A DNA stretch of 64,000 bases from Natrinema zhouii (GCF_013456555.2 NZ_CP059154.1:1922001-1986000); one strand, 5' to 3'; positions 47,847-59,140 are shown, counted from the stretch's first letter. Notes: a model not told the origin generated them from the sequence alone. Translations and numbers: made by a program.

Positions 47847-48227
47847 AGTGGTGAATATTGCGGGAGTTCACTTAATTCGTCGTGAAACGACGAACCGGAT
47901 GCGGAACGATCGGGATCGATCTGGACTGCAGAAAGTGGACTGCGACGCTCGAGTAGGAATGGGAGCGACGACCAAAGCGAGAAAATGGGCCGACTCGAGC
48001 GGATGGGCCGAGCGGTAGTGTCCCCCGTTCTCACCGCGAGGGCCGAAGGCCCGAGCGGGCCGACGACCGATGTGACGAGCGCGAAGCGCTCGGAACGGAG
48101 GGAGGGGTGCTTTTGATCGAAATTTTGCCGAGGGCCGCGAAGCGGCCCGTGGTTCGAAAGGCGCGAAGCGCCTTTCGTCATCACGAGAGAGCGAAGCTCT
48201 CTCGAACGACAGAGCAAAATTTCGTTC
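47847..48227. repeat. Hairpin array and MITE-like palindromic element at the thermosome 3' end
   Basis: From 48040 to 48204 lie five perfect hairpins, each closing on a GAA triloop: 48040-48052 (5 bp), 48076-48092 (7), 48132-48148 (7), 48155-48177 (10) and 48184-48204 (9). The last three sit inside a 10-bp perfect inverted repeat, GAAATTTTGC (48119-48128) and GCAAAATTTC (48214-48223). The left end (CTTTTGATCGAAATTTTGC) resembles the elements near pheT. The element ends four bases before the thermosome stop codon. No gene is present; the promoter of the gene ending at 46854 lies near 47871. Confidence 0.8.
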
Positions 48228-49904
48228 CTACATCATGCCGCCCATGCCGCCGCCCATACCGCCCATGCCGCCGCCCATGCCACCGCCGCCCGGTGGCATC
48301 TCTTCCTCGTCGTCGTCGTGGGAGACCGCGAGGTCGCCCGCGGCGATGACGTCGTCGATGCGAAGCAGCATGACGGCCGCCTCGGTGGCGGACTCGATCG
48401 CCTGCGTCTTCACGCGAAGCGGCTCGTAGACGCCCTCGGCGTCCATGTCGATGGTGTCGCCGGTGTAGGCGTCGAGCCCGGCACCCGTGTCGCCGCCGTC
48501 GTGGGCACTGCGCAGCTCCACGAGGGAGTCGATGGGGTCGAGTCCAGCGTTCTCGGCCAGCGTGCGCGGGATGACCTCGAGCGCGTCGGCGAAGGCCTCG
48601 ACTGCCAGCTGTTCGCGGCCGCCGACGGAGTCAGCGTAGTCGCGCAGCGAGAGCGAGACGTCGATTTCGGGTGCGCCGCCGCCGGCGAGCACCTTGCCGT
48701 CCTCGACGGTCGTGCGAACGACGCCCAGCGAGTCCTCGATTGCGCGGTCGATCTCGTCGATGACGTGCTCGGTGCCACCGCGGAGGATCAGGGTGACAGC
48801 GTTGGCGTCCTCGACGTCCTCGACGAAGATGCGCTGATCGCCAGCGATCTCCTTCTGCGCGACGCTGCCGGCGAGGCCGAGGTCGCCCTCGCTCAGATCG
48901 TCGACGCTCGAGACGGGGGTCGCGCCGGTCGCGCGAGCGAGCTGGGACTGGTCGCTGGACTTGACGCGGCGGACGGCGATGATGCCCTCCTGTGCGAGGT
49001 AGTGCTGGGCCATGTCGTCGATGCCGCCGTCGACGAAGACGACGTCAGCGCCGACGTCGGCGATCTGTTCGGCCATCTCGCGCAGCTGGGCCTCTTCCTG
49101 CTCGAGGAACTGCTCGAGCTGGTCGGGATCGGTGACGTTGACTTCGGCGTCGATCTCGGTCTCCTTGATCTCGAGGTCGCCGTTGACGATCGCGACGTCG
49201 GCGTCCTCGGCGAAGTACGGCATGTTGTCGGAGACGCGTTCCTTATCGACGATGACGCCTTCGACGAGTTCGGAGTTCTCGACGGAGCCGCCGACGACCT
49301 TCTCGACTTTGATGTTGTCCGTGTCGACGCCGTCGTCGTCCGCGACTGCGCGGACGGCCTCGACGACGAGTCGCGAGAGCAGGTCCTTGGCGTTCTCCGC
49401 GCCCTTGCCGGTCATCGCCGTCGCGGCGATCTGCTCGAGAACCTCCGTGTCGTCCTCGTCGACGTCGATGGCGATCTCCTCGAGGGCCGCGGTGGCTTCC
49501 TCGGCGGCCTCTCGGTACCCCTGGGCGAGGGTGGTCGCGTGGATGTCCTGGTCGAGGAGGTCCTCGGCCTGGCTGAGGAGTTCGCCGGCGATGACGACGG
49601 CGCTGGTGGTGCCGTCACCGACTTCCTCTTCCTGGGTTTCGGCGACTTCGACGATCATGTCGGCCGCGGGGTGGTCGATCTCCATCTCCGAGAGCAGCGT
49701 GACACCGTCGTTGGTGACGATGACGTTGCCCGAGGAGTCGACGAGCATCTTGTCCATCCCCTTCGGGCCGAGCGTCGTCCGAACGGACTCGGCGACGGCC
49801 TTCCCGGCCTGTACGTTCATCGACTGCGCGTCCTCTCCGGAGGTTCGCTGACTGTCCTCCGAGAGTACGATAAGGGGCTGATTGCCCATCTGCTGTTGAG
49901 CCAT
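48228..49904 (-). CDS. Thermosome subunit (group II chaperonin)
   Basis: A 558-residue chaperonin. ATP-site motifs [19 protein letters not shown] and [14 protein letters not shown], and the C-terminal [11 protein letters not shown], are all present. The tail is a Gly/Met repeat (GGMGGMGGG...MM), typical of haloarchaeal CCT proteins. I chose ATG 49904 (MAQQQMGNQ) over the GTG six bases upstream. GCTTATATAG on the minus strand, about 31 bp before the ATG, is a strong TATA box. Haloarchaea carry several paralogues; which one this is cannot be told. Confidence 0.97.
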   Translation of the reverse strand: MAQQQMGNQPLIVLSEDSQRTSGEDAQSMNVQAGKAVAESVRTTLGPKGMDKMLVDSSGNVIVTNDGVTLLSEMEIDHPAADMIVEVAETQEEEVGDGTTSAVVIAGELLSQAEDLLDQDIHATTLAQGYREAAEEATAALEEIAIDVDEDDTEVLEQIAATAMTGKGAENAKDLLSRLVVEAVRAVADDDGVDTDNIKVEKVVGGSVENSELVEGVIVDKERVSDNMPYFAEDADVAIVNGDLEIKETEIDAEVNVTDPDQLEQFLEQEEAQLREMAEQIADVGADVVFVDGGIDDMAQHYLAQEGIIAVRRVKSSDQSQLARATGATPVSSVDDLSEGDLGLAGSVAQKEIAGDQRIFVEDVEDANAVTLILRGGTEHVIDEIDRAIEDSLGVVRTTVEDGKVLAGGGAPEIDVSLSLRDYADSVGGREQLAVEAFADALEVIPRTLAENAGLDPIDSLVELRSAHDGGDTGAGLDAYTGDTIDMDAEGVYEPLRVKTQAIESATEAAVMLLRIDDVIAAGDLAVSHDDDEEEMPPGGGGMGGGMGGMGGGMGGMM

Positions 49905-50210
49905 AGTCACTCGAGTGATTGTTTGTGATTCTATATAAGCCTTACTCTATCAAATGGAGGAGAGCGCTCGAGGTGGCCCCTGTCTGGCGTTTACGATCCG
50001 ATGGACGTTCGGGTATATATGGTCGCACTACGTGAGAATCGTCGAATGGCTGCGCGTCGCCAGTGATTTCGGCGGGGTTCGAACGGGCGCGGGAAAACGA
50101 ATTCAGTCGATCATCTGATAGGTCGCGTATGTAGATGCATCAACGAAGCAGCCGACTACCGATGCGTCGACAGAACGGACGAAAATCGCGTGAGTGCCCC
50201 AAGTGTCCGT
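49905..50210. other. Thermosome promoter and KH-gene 3' flank, otherwise empty
   Basis: Besides the thermosome TATA box (49931-49940) I see no gene or repeat. GGTATATATGG at about 50012 is AT-rich and could be an upstream element. The GGGTTCGAAC near 50073 looks like a tRNA T-loop but has no complementary T stem. Confidence 0.5.
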
Positions 50211-50768
50211 TCAGGACTGACCGCCGGGGAACCGGTGGTATTCCATCCCCTTGTGCTTCATCTCGTTGTGCTTCTCCTCGAGGAAGGAGTAGACCGCGCC
50301 GTGGGGTGCCCCGTCGAGGAGCATCTCGGCGGCGCTGCGGACCACGTCGACTGCCTGTGGGCCGCCAATGATGCCGAGCGTCGAGCCGTAGATGACGACG
50401 TCGGCGCCGGTCAGCTCCTCCATCAGTTCACGGGTCCGGCCGCTCTCGCCGATGAGCCGGCCCTTCTTGCGTTTCATGTCGGTCTTGTTGCGCGAGGCGG
50501 CGTCGATGTCGACGACGTCGAACAACATCATGTCGTCCTCGAGCAATCGAAGGGCGTCTTCGGGTGCGAATCCGCGGCCGATCGCGCGAACGATCTCGGG
50601 ACCTTTGAGGCCGAGTACGGGATCGCCGACGGTTTCGACGGCGACGGAGCCGTTCTCCGAGTCGATGTCGAGTCGCACTTCCGCTTCCGCCTCGATCTCG
50701 CGCATCGTCTCGCCTCCTTCACCGATGAGAACGCCGATGCGGTCCTGCGGAATCTTCACGTGCTGCAT
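50211..50768 (-). CDS. KH-domain rRNA-processing protein (Dim2/Pno1/KRR1-like)
   Basis: A 185-residue protein with two KH domains. The first has IPQDRIGVLIGEGGETMREIE; the second has KRKKGRLIGESGRTRELMEELTGADVVIYGSTLGIIGG. Archaeal relatives bind the 3' end of 16S rRNA and assist its maturation with Nob1. The start MQHVKIPQ (50768) is used, because the longer frame adds an unrelated extension. In many archaea it is next to rio1; here a phosphoesterase gene and a plus-strand gene lie between them. Confidence 0.92.
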   Translation of the reverse strand: MQHVKIPQDRIGVLIGEGGETMREIEAEAEVRLDIDSENGSVAVETVGDPVLGLKGPEIVRAIGRGFAPEDALRLLEDDMMLFDVVDIDAASRNKTDMKRKKGRLIGESGRTRELMEELTGADVVIYGSTLGIIGGPQAVDVVRSAAEMLLDGAPHGAVYSFLEEKHNEMKHKGMEYHRFPGGQS

Positions 50769-50882
50769 AGGGTTCGCTACTGGCTGGGTGAGGTTAAGAC
50801 CTTGGTCCGCGAGTACTGGGTGGGTCGTGGCACCCACGCACGTGATCCCGGCCGAGATCAACGTACCCGACCGAAGCCGAAT

Positions 50883-51386
50883 CTACTCGAGCACCGATCG
50901 GAATCGCACCGACTCCGAGCGCGTGTCGACGATCGCGACGGTCCGGTCCTCATCGGAGTTCGGCAGGAAGTGCGCCCCGGGATTGAGTATCGTCGTTTGC
51001 CCTTCCTCCGAGTGTTCGCGTTCGTGATGATGGCCGTAACAGACGAAATCGTACGTCTCGCCGGCCGCGACCGCCTCGACCTCCGCGAGACTCTCGCCGT
51101 GGAGCACGGCGAGGGAGAGGCCGTCGAACTCGAGGTCCGCAAATCGACCGTGTAGCTGGCTCTCGCCGCCGAGCGAGTCGAAGGCGGCCCGGAGGTTGGC
51201 GACGTCACCGTCGTTGTTTCCGAGGACGCCGTGCAGTTCGAACTCGTCGAAATAGGGGACCATCAGCGGGGCGACGAAGTCCCCGCAGTGGATGACGATG
51301 TCGACGCCCTCCGCCGCGAAGATTTCAGTCGCGCGTTCGGTCGCCTCGGCGTTGTCGTGCGTATCCGAGATGATACCGATATTCAT
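50883..51386 (-). CDS. Metallophosphoesterase (YfcE/MJ0936 family)
   Basis: A 167-residue calcineurin-like phosphodiesterase. Metal ligands occur in the expected motifs: SDTHDN, HCGDF, GNND, HGES and GHHH. Members hydrolyse phosphodiester bonds in vitro; the natural substrate is unknown. It lies 114 bp upstream of the KH gene on the same strand. Confidence 0.94.
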   Translation of the reverse strand: MNIGIISDTHDNAEATERATEIFAAEGVDIVIHCGDFVAPLMVPYFDEFELHGVLGNNDGDVANLRAAFDSLGGESQLHGRFADLEFDGLSLAVLHGESLAEVEAVAAGETYDFVCYGHHHEREHSEEGQTTILNPGAHFLPNSDEDRTVAIVDTRSESVRFRSVLE

Positions 51387-51588
51387 ACGCGTTTTCGCGA
51401 GGCCGACCCACTAATGCGTTCGGGGACTGCCGATTCGAGCCGGCTCCTGTCACACGAGCCTTCACTCCTCGAGCGGCGATATCACCTGCCGGTCACGAGC
51501 CATCGAGCAGTGGGGAAACCATAGTAGGTTACATTCCAGCGTTGATGAACCCGTAAATGATTAATAACTGTTCGTCATGTGCTAGAGC

Positions 51589-51843
51589 ATGCCAGTTAGG
51601 AGCCTCCTCACTCGGTACCCGCATCAGGCCCGGGCGCGAGCGATCGTCAAGACGATGCTCTATCGCGTGTTCATGCTCGCGATCACTGTGACTATCGCGT
51701 TCGTCGTAACCGACAATATCGGCGATGCACTGAGTATCGGCCTCGCCGCGAACGTCCTGAAGACGGTCACGTACTACGTCTACGAGCGAGCCTGGGATCG
51801 AGTGACGTGGGGCATCTCGGACGCAGAAGCGGACGCGATATAA
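51589..51843 (+). CDS. DUF2061 membrane protein
   Basis: An 84-residue protein. KTMLYRVFMLAITVTIAF and LSIGLAANVLKTVTYYVYERAWDRVTWG match the DUF2061 pattern: two hydrophobic segments and the conserved Tyr/Glu/Arg/Trp cluster. ATTAATAAC about 30 bp before the ATG is a TATA box. Function is unknown. Confidence 0.88.
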   Translation: MPVRSLLTRYPHQARARAIVKTMLYRVFMLAITVTIAFVVTDNIGDALSIGLAANVLKTVTYYVYERAWDRVTWGISDAEADAI

Positions 51844-51860
51844 CGGAGAATTTGCCTGAC

Positions 51861-51945
51861 TGTCGTCCTGTTCGTCTGACCGTCGTCCTGTTCATCTGGC
51901 CGTCGTCCTGTCCGTCTGACCGTCGTCCTGTTCATCTGGCCGTCG
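51861..51945. repeat. Tandem 20-bp minisatellite, four copies and a partial fifth
   Basis: Units start at 51861, 51881, 51901 and 51921; the consensus is CGTCGTCCTGTTCRTCTGRC, and the second and fourth are identical. A partial copy starts at 51941. The alternation GAC/GGC at unit ends suggests a 40-bp higher-order unit. It lies between the convergent stop codons of the DUF2061 gene and rio1. Twenty is not a multiple of three, so it is not a coding repeat. Confidence 0.9.
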
Positions 51946-51951
51946 TTCCCG

Positions 51952-52827
51952 CTAGCCTCGAGACGGATCCGGCTCCGGATTCGTGACGAACTCGAACAGG
52001 TCGTCCTCGGCCACCTCGAGTCCCTGTCGGGAGAAAAACGAGGCCACGTTCCGGCAGTCACGCTCGAGGAACTCGCGGCTGTTGGGGTGGTGGACAGTGA
52101 CGGCCTGTCCGAGGTCGATGACCACCAGCTGGCCCTCGCTCTCGTCGAAGACGACGTTGTACTCGCTGAGGTCACCGTGGATCAACCCGGCCGAGTAGAG
52201 TCGGCGCATGTACTCGCGCATGACCTCGTAGGCCGTCTGGGGATTCTCGATCTGGACCTCGCCGAGGCGCTTCGCGCGGTCGTCCGCGGTGCCGATGTAC
52301 TCCATCACCAGTACGTTGCGCTCGGTGGCGATCGGTTCCGGAACTCGCACCCCGGCCGCCTGCGCTCGTCGGAGGTTCGCCAGTTCCTTCTTGGTCCACG
52401 CGAGGACGACGTCTTTCTTCTTGCCGCCGAGCCCCTCGAATCTGGGGTCGCCCTCGAGGTAGTCGCGCATCTGCGTGAAGTTCGAGGCGTTGATCCGGTA
52501 GATCTTGACCGCGACCTCGCGGTCGTCGGCCTGCGCGAGGTAGACGTTGGCCTCTTTACCAGTCGAGAGCGGGCCGCCGAACGCATCGACGTAGCCGTCC
52601 TGGACGAGTTTGTAGAGCGCCGCCAGCGTCGCGTCGTCGAACACCGACTGCTCGACCTTGAACTGGTCGGCGTCTTTGATCCGCTCCTCGAACTGCTCGA
52701 ACTTCCGGTCGCGCTTGCGGGCGATGCGATCGGCGTCGGTCTCCGAGACGTCGATCTCCTCCCACTCGTCGCCTGGGCTCTCGACGTCCTCGAGGTCGAC
52801 CAGTCCGAACTCCGTTCCCTGTTCCAT
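51952..52827 (-). CDS. rio1: RIO1 family serine/threonine protein kinase
   Basis: A 291-residue atypical kinase acting late in small-subunit maturation. The nucleotide loop STGKEANVYLA, Lys in VAVKIYRINAS, catalytic loop HGDLSEYNVVF and metal motif VVIDLGQAV are complete. The N-terminal 60 residues are acidic and charged. It is not directly adjacent to eIF1A in this window, unlike in many archaea. Confidence 0.95.
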   Translation of the reverse strand: MEQGTEFGLVDLEDVESPGDEWEEIDVSETDADRIARKRDRKFEQFEERIKDADQFKVEQSVFDDATLAALYKLVQDGYVDAFGGPLSTGKEANVYLAQADDREVAVKIYRINASNFTQMRDYLEGDPRFEGLGGKKKDVVLAWTKKELANLRRAQAAGVRVPEPIATERNVLVMEYIGTADDRAKRLGEVQIENPQTAYEVMREYMRRLYSAGLIHGDLSEYNVVFDESEGQLVVIDLGQAVTVHHPNSREFLERDCRNVASFFSRQGLEVAEDDLFEFVTNPEPDPSRG

Positions 52828-52993
52828 CTATCCGGACCTACGGGTCGGGTGCGGGTAAATACTGGGTATCGATCGGCCGGACTCGATCCGGTGGCTGCCG
52901 GGCAAACACTCGCGTCCCCCTTTTCCGACTGCCCGTCGTAGCACCGGTTATGAGTCGAACGACCGAACGGCGTCCGACAGTCGAGGGCCACCG

Positions 52994-53371
52994 ATGACGG
53001 ACTACGACGTGACGCTCGAGCGGACCAGTGGACCGACCCGGACGATCGGGGTCAGCGACGACGAAACGGTACTCGAAGCGGCCCAGCGGGCCGGCGTCAG
53101 ACTGCCCTCCGACTGCCGGAGCGGGACCTGCATCACCTGTGTCGGGCGACTGCTCGCGCTCGAGGATGACGACGAGTCCGGCGAAGGCGGGACGGACCAG
53201 CCGCTCGACGCCGCAGCGGCGTTCACCTATCGGCGGCCGCCGCAGGCGCTGACCGACGACGAACGAGCGGACGGCTACGTCTTGCTCTGTATCGCACACC
53301 CGCGAGCGAACTGCCGAATCGAGGTCGGTCCGCGAGTCCGTGCGGAAGTCGGCGACAGTCCCTGGGCGTAG
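52994..53371 (+). CDS. 2Fe-2S ferredoxin, first of a flanking pair
   Basis: A 125-residue plant-type ferredoxin domain. Cluster ligands are CRSGTCITC (CX4CX2C) and the Cys in YVLLCIAHP. An acidic insert of about 20 residues (DDDESGEGGTDQPL) separates the third and fourth Cys more widely than usual. It is closely related to the ferredoxin at 54855, including AAFTYRRPP.AL and the terminal PW. It precedes the SELENBP1-type gene by 56 bp. Confidence 0.92.
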   Translation: MTDYDVTLERTSGPTRTIGVSDDETVLEAAQRAGVRLPSDCRSGTCITCVGRLLALEDDDESGEGGTDQPLDAAAAFTYRRPPQALTDDERADGYVLLCIAHPRANCRIEVGPRVRAEVGDSPWA

Positions 53372-53427
53372 CTCCCGCTCCCGTCACCCCGACCAGATTT
53401 ATCTACTTGTTCATGGTCGGAACACCT

Positions 53428-54825
53428 ATGAGTGATGCTAGCACGCCAAGCGACGTCGAACCGGACCATGATCACGACCACCACGAGGGACCCGGCTACG
53501 CGACGCCCCAGGCCGCCATCGAAGAGGGCGAGCGGGAACGGTTGGCCTACGTGATGAGCCTCTACGTCGGCACCGATGTCGACGCGCCGGACTTCGTCTC
53601 GGTCGTTGACCTCGATCCCGACTCGGACACGTACTGCGACATCGTCGACCGCATCGAACTGCCGAATCGCGGCGACGAACTCCACCACTTCGGGTGGAAC
53701 GCCTGTTCGTCATCGTGTCACATGGACGGCCTCGAGCGGCGACACCTGATCGTCCCCGGCCAGCGCTCCTCGCGGATCCACGTGATCGACGCGCAAGACC
53801 GGCGGAATCCCGAACTCGAGACGGTGATCGAACCCGAGGAGGTCTTCGAATACGACCTCTCGGCACCGCACACCGTCCACTGCATCCCGGACGGAGAGAT
53901 CCTGATCAGCATGCTCGGCGACGCCGACGGCGAGCTTCCGGGCGGCTTCCTCGAGTTGAACGAGGACTTCGAGATCGAAGGGCGGTGGGAGCCGCCGGGC
54001 GAGATCGAGATGAACTACGACTACTGGTACCAGCCCCGCCAGAACGTGATGGTCTCGAGCGAGTGGGCCGCTCCCAAAACGTACTACCCCGGATTCGACC
54101 TCGAGGACGTCGAGGAAGGGAACTACGGCCAGCGGCTCCACTTCTGGGACTGGGAGGCGGGCACCGTCGAGCAGACGATCGATCTCGGCGAGGAGGGACT
54201 GATTCCCCTCGAGGTTCGCTTCCTCCACACTCCCGAATCGACCCACGGGTTCGTGGGGGCGGCGCTCTCGTCGAACGTCTTCCACTTCTGGCGGGACGAA
54301 GAGAGCGAAGAATACCGCGCCGAGAAGGTGATCGACTTCGAGAGCCGGGAGCACGACGACTGGGACATGCCGGTCCCCGCGCTGCCGACGGACATCCTGA
54401 TCTCGATGGACGATCGGTACCTGTTCGGTTCGAACTGGCTCCACGGCGAGGTCTGGATGTACGACATCTCGGACCCGTCGAACCCGCGGCGGGCCGACTC
54501 GCTCTCGGTCGGCGGCACCTTCGGCGAGGTGCAGGAGGTCCAGGGCCGCGAGCTGGCCGCCGGCCCGCAGATGGTTCAGCTCTCGCTCGACGGCGAACGG
54601 CTCTACTGGACCACCTCGCTGTTCTCCTCGTGGGACGACCAGTTCTACCCCGAGGAGGCCGAGCGCGGATCGGTGATGCTGAAAGCCGACGTCGACCCCA
54701 GAAACGGCACCCTCGAACTCGACGAGGACTTCCTCGTCGACTGGGGCGAGTGCTCGGAGGGACCGGCCCGCGCCCACGAGATCCGGTGGCCCGACGGCGA
54801 CTGCACGAGCGACGTCTGGCAGTGA
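53428..54825 (+). CDS. Selenium-binding protein SBP56/SELENBP1 family (methanethiol oxidase-like)
   Basis: A 465-residue beta-propeller protein. Family landmarks include HHFGWNACSSSCH (metal/thiol site), RHLIVPGQRSSRIHVID, PHTVHCIPDGEILISMLGD, FLHTPESTHGFVG and FGSNWLHGEVWMYDISDP. Human SELENBP1 and bacterial MtoX oxidise methanethiol to H2S, formaldehyde and H2O2. The same role here is inferred from family. The His-rich N-terminus (DHDHDHHEGPGY) precedes the conserved core. TTTATC at 53398 gives a leaderless start. Ferredoxin genes lie on both sides. Confidence 0.93.
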   Translation: MSDASTPSDVEPDHDHDHHEGPGYATPQAAIEEGERERLAYVMSLYVGTDVDAPDFVSVVDLDPDSDTYCDIVDRIELPNRGDELHHFGWNACSSSCHMDGLERRHLIVPGQRSSRIHVIDAQDRRNPELETVIEPEEVFEYDLSAPHTVHCIPDGEILISMLGDADGELPGGFLELNEDFEIEGRWEPPGEIEMNYDYWYQPRQNVMVSSEWAAPKTYYPGFDLEDVEEGNYGQRLHFWDWEAGTVEQTIDLGEEGLIPLEVRFLHTPESTHGFVGAALSSNVFHFWRDEESEEYRAEKVIDFESREHDDWDMPVPALPTDILISMDDRYLFGSNWLHGEVWMYDISDPSNPRRADSLSVGGTFGEVQEVQGRELAAGPQMVQLSLDGERLYWTTSLFSSWDDQFYPEEAERGSVMLKADVDPRNGTLELDEDFLVDWGECSEGPARAHEIRWPDGDCTSDVWQ

Positions 54826-54854
54826 GCGGCCGCGGACCGGTTTCGACTGAGCGG

Positions 54855-55229
54855 ATGACGAGCCACGACGTGACCCTCGAGTGGCCCGACGGTCGGACGC
54901 GGACCGTCGAAGTTCGCGAAGACGAGACGGTCCTCAGAGGGGCCGAGCGAGCCGACATCGCGCTTCCGTACGGCTGTCGTACCGGTGCCTGCGGAACCTG
55001 TACGGGACGGCTACTCGAAATCGACGGGACGAAACCCGGAGACGACGGCGAGACGGGAGGATCCGACGTCGACGCCGCGTTCGCGTATCGCCGTCCGCCT
55101 CGAGCCCTGAAGGATCGACACCGAGCGGACGGCTACGTACTGTTGTGTATCGCCGCACCGCGGACTGACTGTCGAATTGCGGTCGGCTCGAGCGTCCACA
55201 GCGAACTGGTGGACAACCCGTGGAAATAG
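54855..55229 (+). CDS. 2Fe-2S ferredoxin, second of the flanking pair
   Basis: A 124-residue ferredoxin. Cluster ligands are CRTGACGTC and the Cys in YVLLCIAAP, with an acidic insert (KPGDDGETGGSDVD) at the same site as in the first copy. It starts 29 bp after the SBP56 stop and is probably cotranscribed. The shared insert shows the two ferredoxins come from one duplication. They are likely electron acceptors or donors for a common partner. Confidence 0.92.
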   Translation: MTSHDVTLEWPDGRTRTVEVREDETVLRGAERADIALPYGCRTGACGTCTGRLLEIDGTKPGDDGETGGSDVDAAFAYRRPPRALKDRHRADGYVLLCIAAPRTDCRIAVGSSVHSELVDNPWK

Positions 55230-57407
<2,178 letters not shown>

Positions 57408-57788
57408 TCGCTCGAGACAGGTCAAGTACTCCCGAGACACTCACTCTCCGTCCGTTTCCAGATTGACTATCCCCATGCGGTGGCGCGCTATAGTGCGGTG
57501 AGTCGACGACGAACCGCACTTCGAACTCGTGAGAGGTCTTCGCGAGTGGAACGAGCGAACGGCTCGGAAGACGCAGAGCGTCTTCCGTTGGATGAGCGAG
57601 GGAAGAATGACCGAGCGTTAGCGCGGGACCGGAGATCCCGCGAACCATCCGAACAGGTGCGAAGCACCCGTGAGGAGAAATCGGCTGGGAAGGGTGTGGC
57701 TTCTCCGTGCTGCCAGCAGGAGCAGAACACGTGATTCGAATGGAATGGCTACAGAGAGACGACGAAAATATCGATGATGGCTGGTTGA
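57408..57788. repeat. Intergenic region with hairpins and inverted dispersed repeat copy 3
   Basis: The minus strand at about 57722-57688 reads TGGCAGCACGGAGAAGCCAC and CCCTTCCCAGCCGATT, the core of the repeat at 5.83 and 25.93 kb in the opposite orientation. Perfect hairpins lie at 57565-57587 (10 bp, AGA loop), 57622-57642 (7 bp, CCGGAGA loop) and 57656-57668 (5 bp, GAA loop). No gene is credible. Confidence 0.65.
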
Positions 57789-58001
57789 TTACCGACGAGT
57801 GAGCATTACGAAGACTGCAATCACGGCAACGACAACGCCGATAATCGTCGGGACGAGCTGTCCGGAACCCCACTCCCAGCCCAGCACCTGCGTGCCGACG
57901 ATGGCCACGAGCGCGACGGCCGCGCCGATCGCCGTGACGAGCGGAGACGAGTTCCGACCGAGCGAGAGTGCCATGATAGATTGTATCACATCAGACATCA
58001 T
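57789..58001 (-). CDS. 70-residue membrane protein
   Basis: A small protein with two hydrophobic helices (about residues 22-40 and 49-67) and a short basic end. Two ATGs are adjacent (58001 and 57998). It lies 30 bp upstream of the ArsA-like gene's stop, on the same strand. Small proteins of this shape are common near haloarchaeal genes; function unknown. Confidence 0.7.
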   Translation of the reverse strand: MMSDVIQSIMALSLGRNSSPLVTAIGAAVALVAIVGTQVLGWEWGSGQLVPTIIGVVVAVIAVFVMLTRR

Positions 58002-58031
58002 AAATGTAGTGGCGAAACCCGCTGTGATCGC

Positions 58032-59014
58032 TCAGGTCGGCAGTCGCTCGGCGATCACCGCCAGCGACTCCCCGCCCTGCACTTCCCCCTCGAGGTCGGG
58101 CAGCGTCACTACCTCGAGTCCCGGAAACGCCTCGCGGATTTCGGCGAGCCGTTCCTCGTGGCGCGCCTGTCGCGACTCACAGCGCGGACAGCCCTCGTGG
58201 AGGTCCTCGAGCACTCGATTCACCACCAGTCGCTCGACCGATACCCCCGCCTCGCGAAGCCGTGCGACGAGCCGTTCGGACTCCGCGATGGCCATCGCCT
58301 CCGGAATCAGGACGACGCGGAACTCGGTCCGCTCGGGATCGGTGAGCAGGTCGCGAGCGCGCTCGAGGCGGGCCTGAAACGCCGCGAGGCTCTCTTCTTC
58401 GTCATCGTGCTGCCCGCCGAGCATCGACATCGGTCCGAGAACCGCCGTCCGCGCGGCGTTGCCGATCCGCTTCGCCTGCCCGCGAAGCGACTGGGCCGTC
58501 TCGAGCGCGCGTCCCATGGTTCCGGGCATGTCGAACAGCCGCAGGGTGTGGCCCGTCGGCGCGGTGTCGAAGACGACGACGTCCCACTCGCCGGAGTCGA
58601 CGTACTCGACCAGCAAATCGAGCGCCGCGATCTCGTCGCTGCCGGCCGGCGCGCCGCCGGCGAAGAGTTCCTCGACCTCCGCGTCAGAGAGGCTGATCCC
58701 GGCGCTGCGCAGGTCCGCCGCCAGCGCTCTCGCTGCGTTTCGGGATCGATCTCGACGGCCCACAGGCTCCCCGATCGGTCGGCGTCGGACTCGAGCGTCG
58801 CGGACGTCTCGGCCCCCTCGAGTAGAGTGGGTACCTCGAGTTCGGCCGGCTCCGATCCGATATCGACCTCGAGCGAGTCGGCGAGCGAGTGGGCCGGATC
58901 GGTGGAGACGACGAGCGTCCGCCGACCCGCGGCGGCCAGCGAGAGCCCGGTGGCCGCCGCGCAGGTCGTCTTGCCGACGCCGCCCTTGCCGCCGTAGCAG
59001 ATGCAGTCGGTCAC
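58032..59014 (-). pseudogene. ArsA/Get3 family ATPase interrupted by a frameshift
   Basis: The N-terminal frame (from GTG 59014) has the deviant Walker A motif [13 protein letters not shown] and [17 protein letters not shown], and runs to [14 protein letters not shown]. The C-terminal frame, shifted, resumes at [21 protein letters not shown] and continues with [15 protein letters not shown] and LVVNRVLEDLHEGCPRCESRQARH to the stop at 58032. The shift lies at about 58725-58735. All other family motifs survive. It is either a recently broken gene or an assembly/sequencing error. The intact protein would be about 330 residues, with roles in tail-anchored protein handling or arsenite export. Confidence 0.85.
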
Positions 59015-59140
59015 GGGGTCGCATACGGACGGAGGAGCCCTAAATCGATTGCCACGATCGGCGGAGTGTCATCGCTGGCGGTCGGACTTGCGGTCGGGAC
59101 TCGCGCGTGAAACGCAGGAGAGAGGCAGTCGCGCGTCAGT

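Noticed and set aside
48318..49928. A 536-codon plus-strand frame opposite the thermosome
   Set aside because: It is a composition shadow of the thermosome gene, with no recognisable domain or start context.
50060..50090. GGGTTCGAAC resembling a tRNA T-loop
   Set aside because: The flanks do not form a T stem and no acceptor or anticodon arm can be found.
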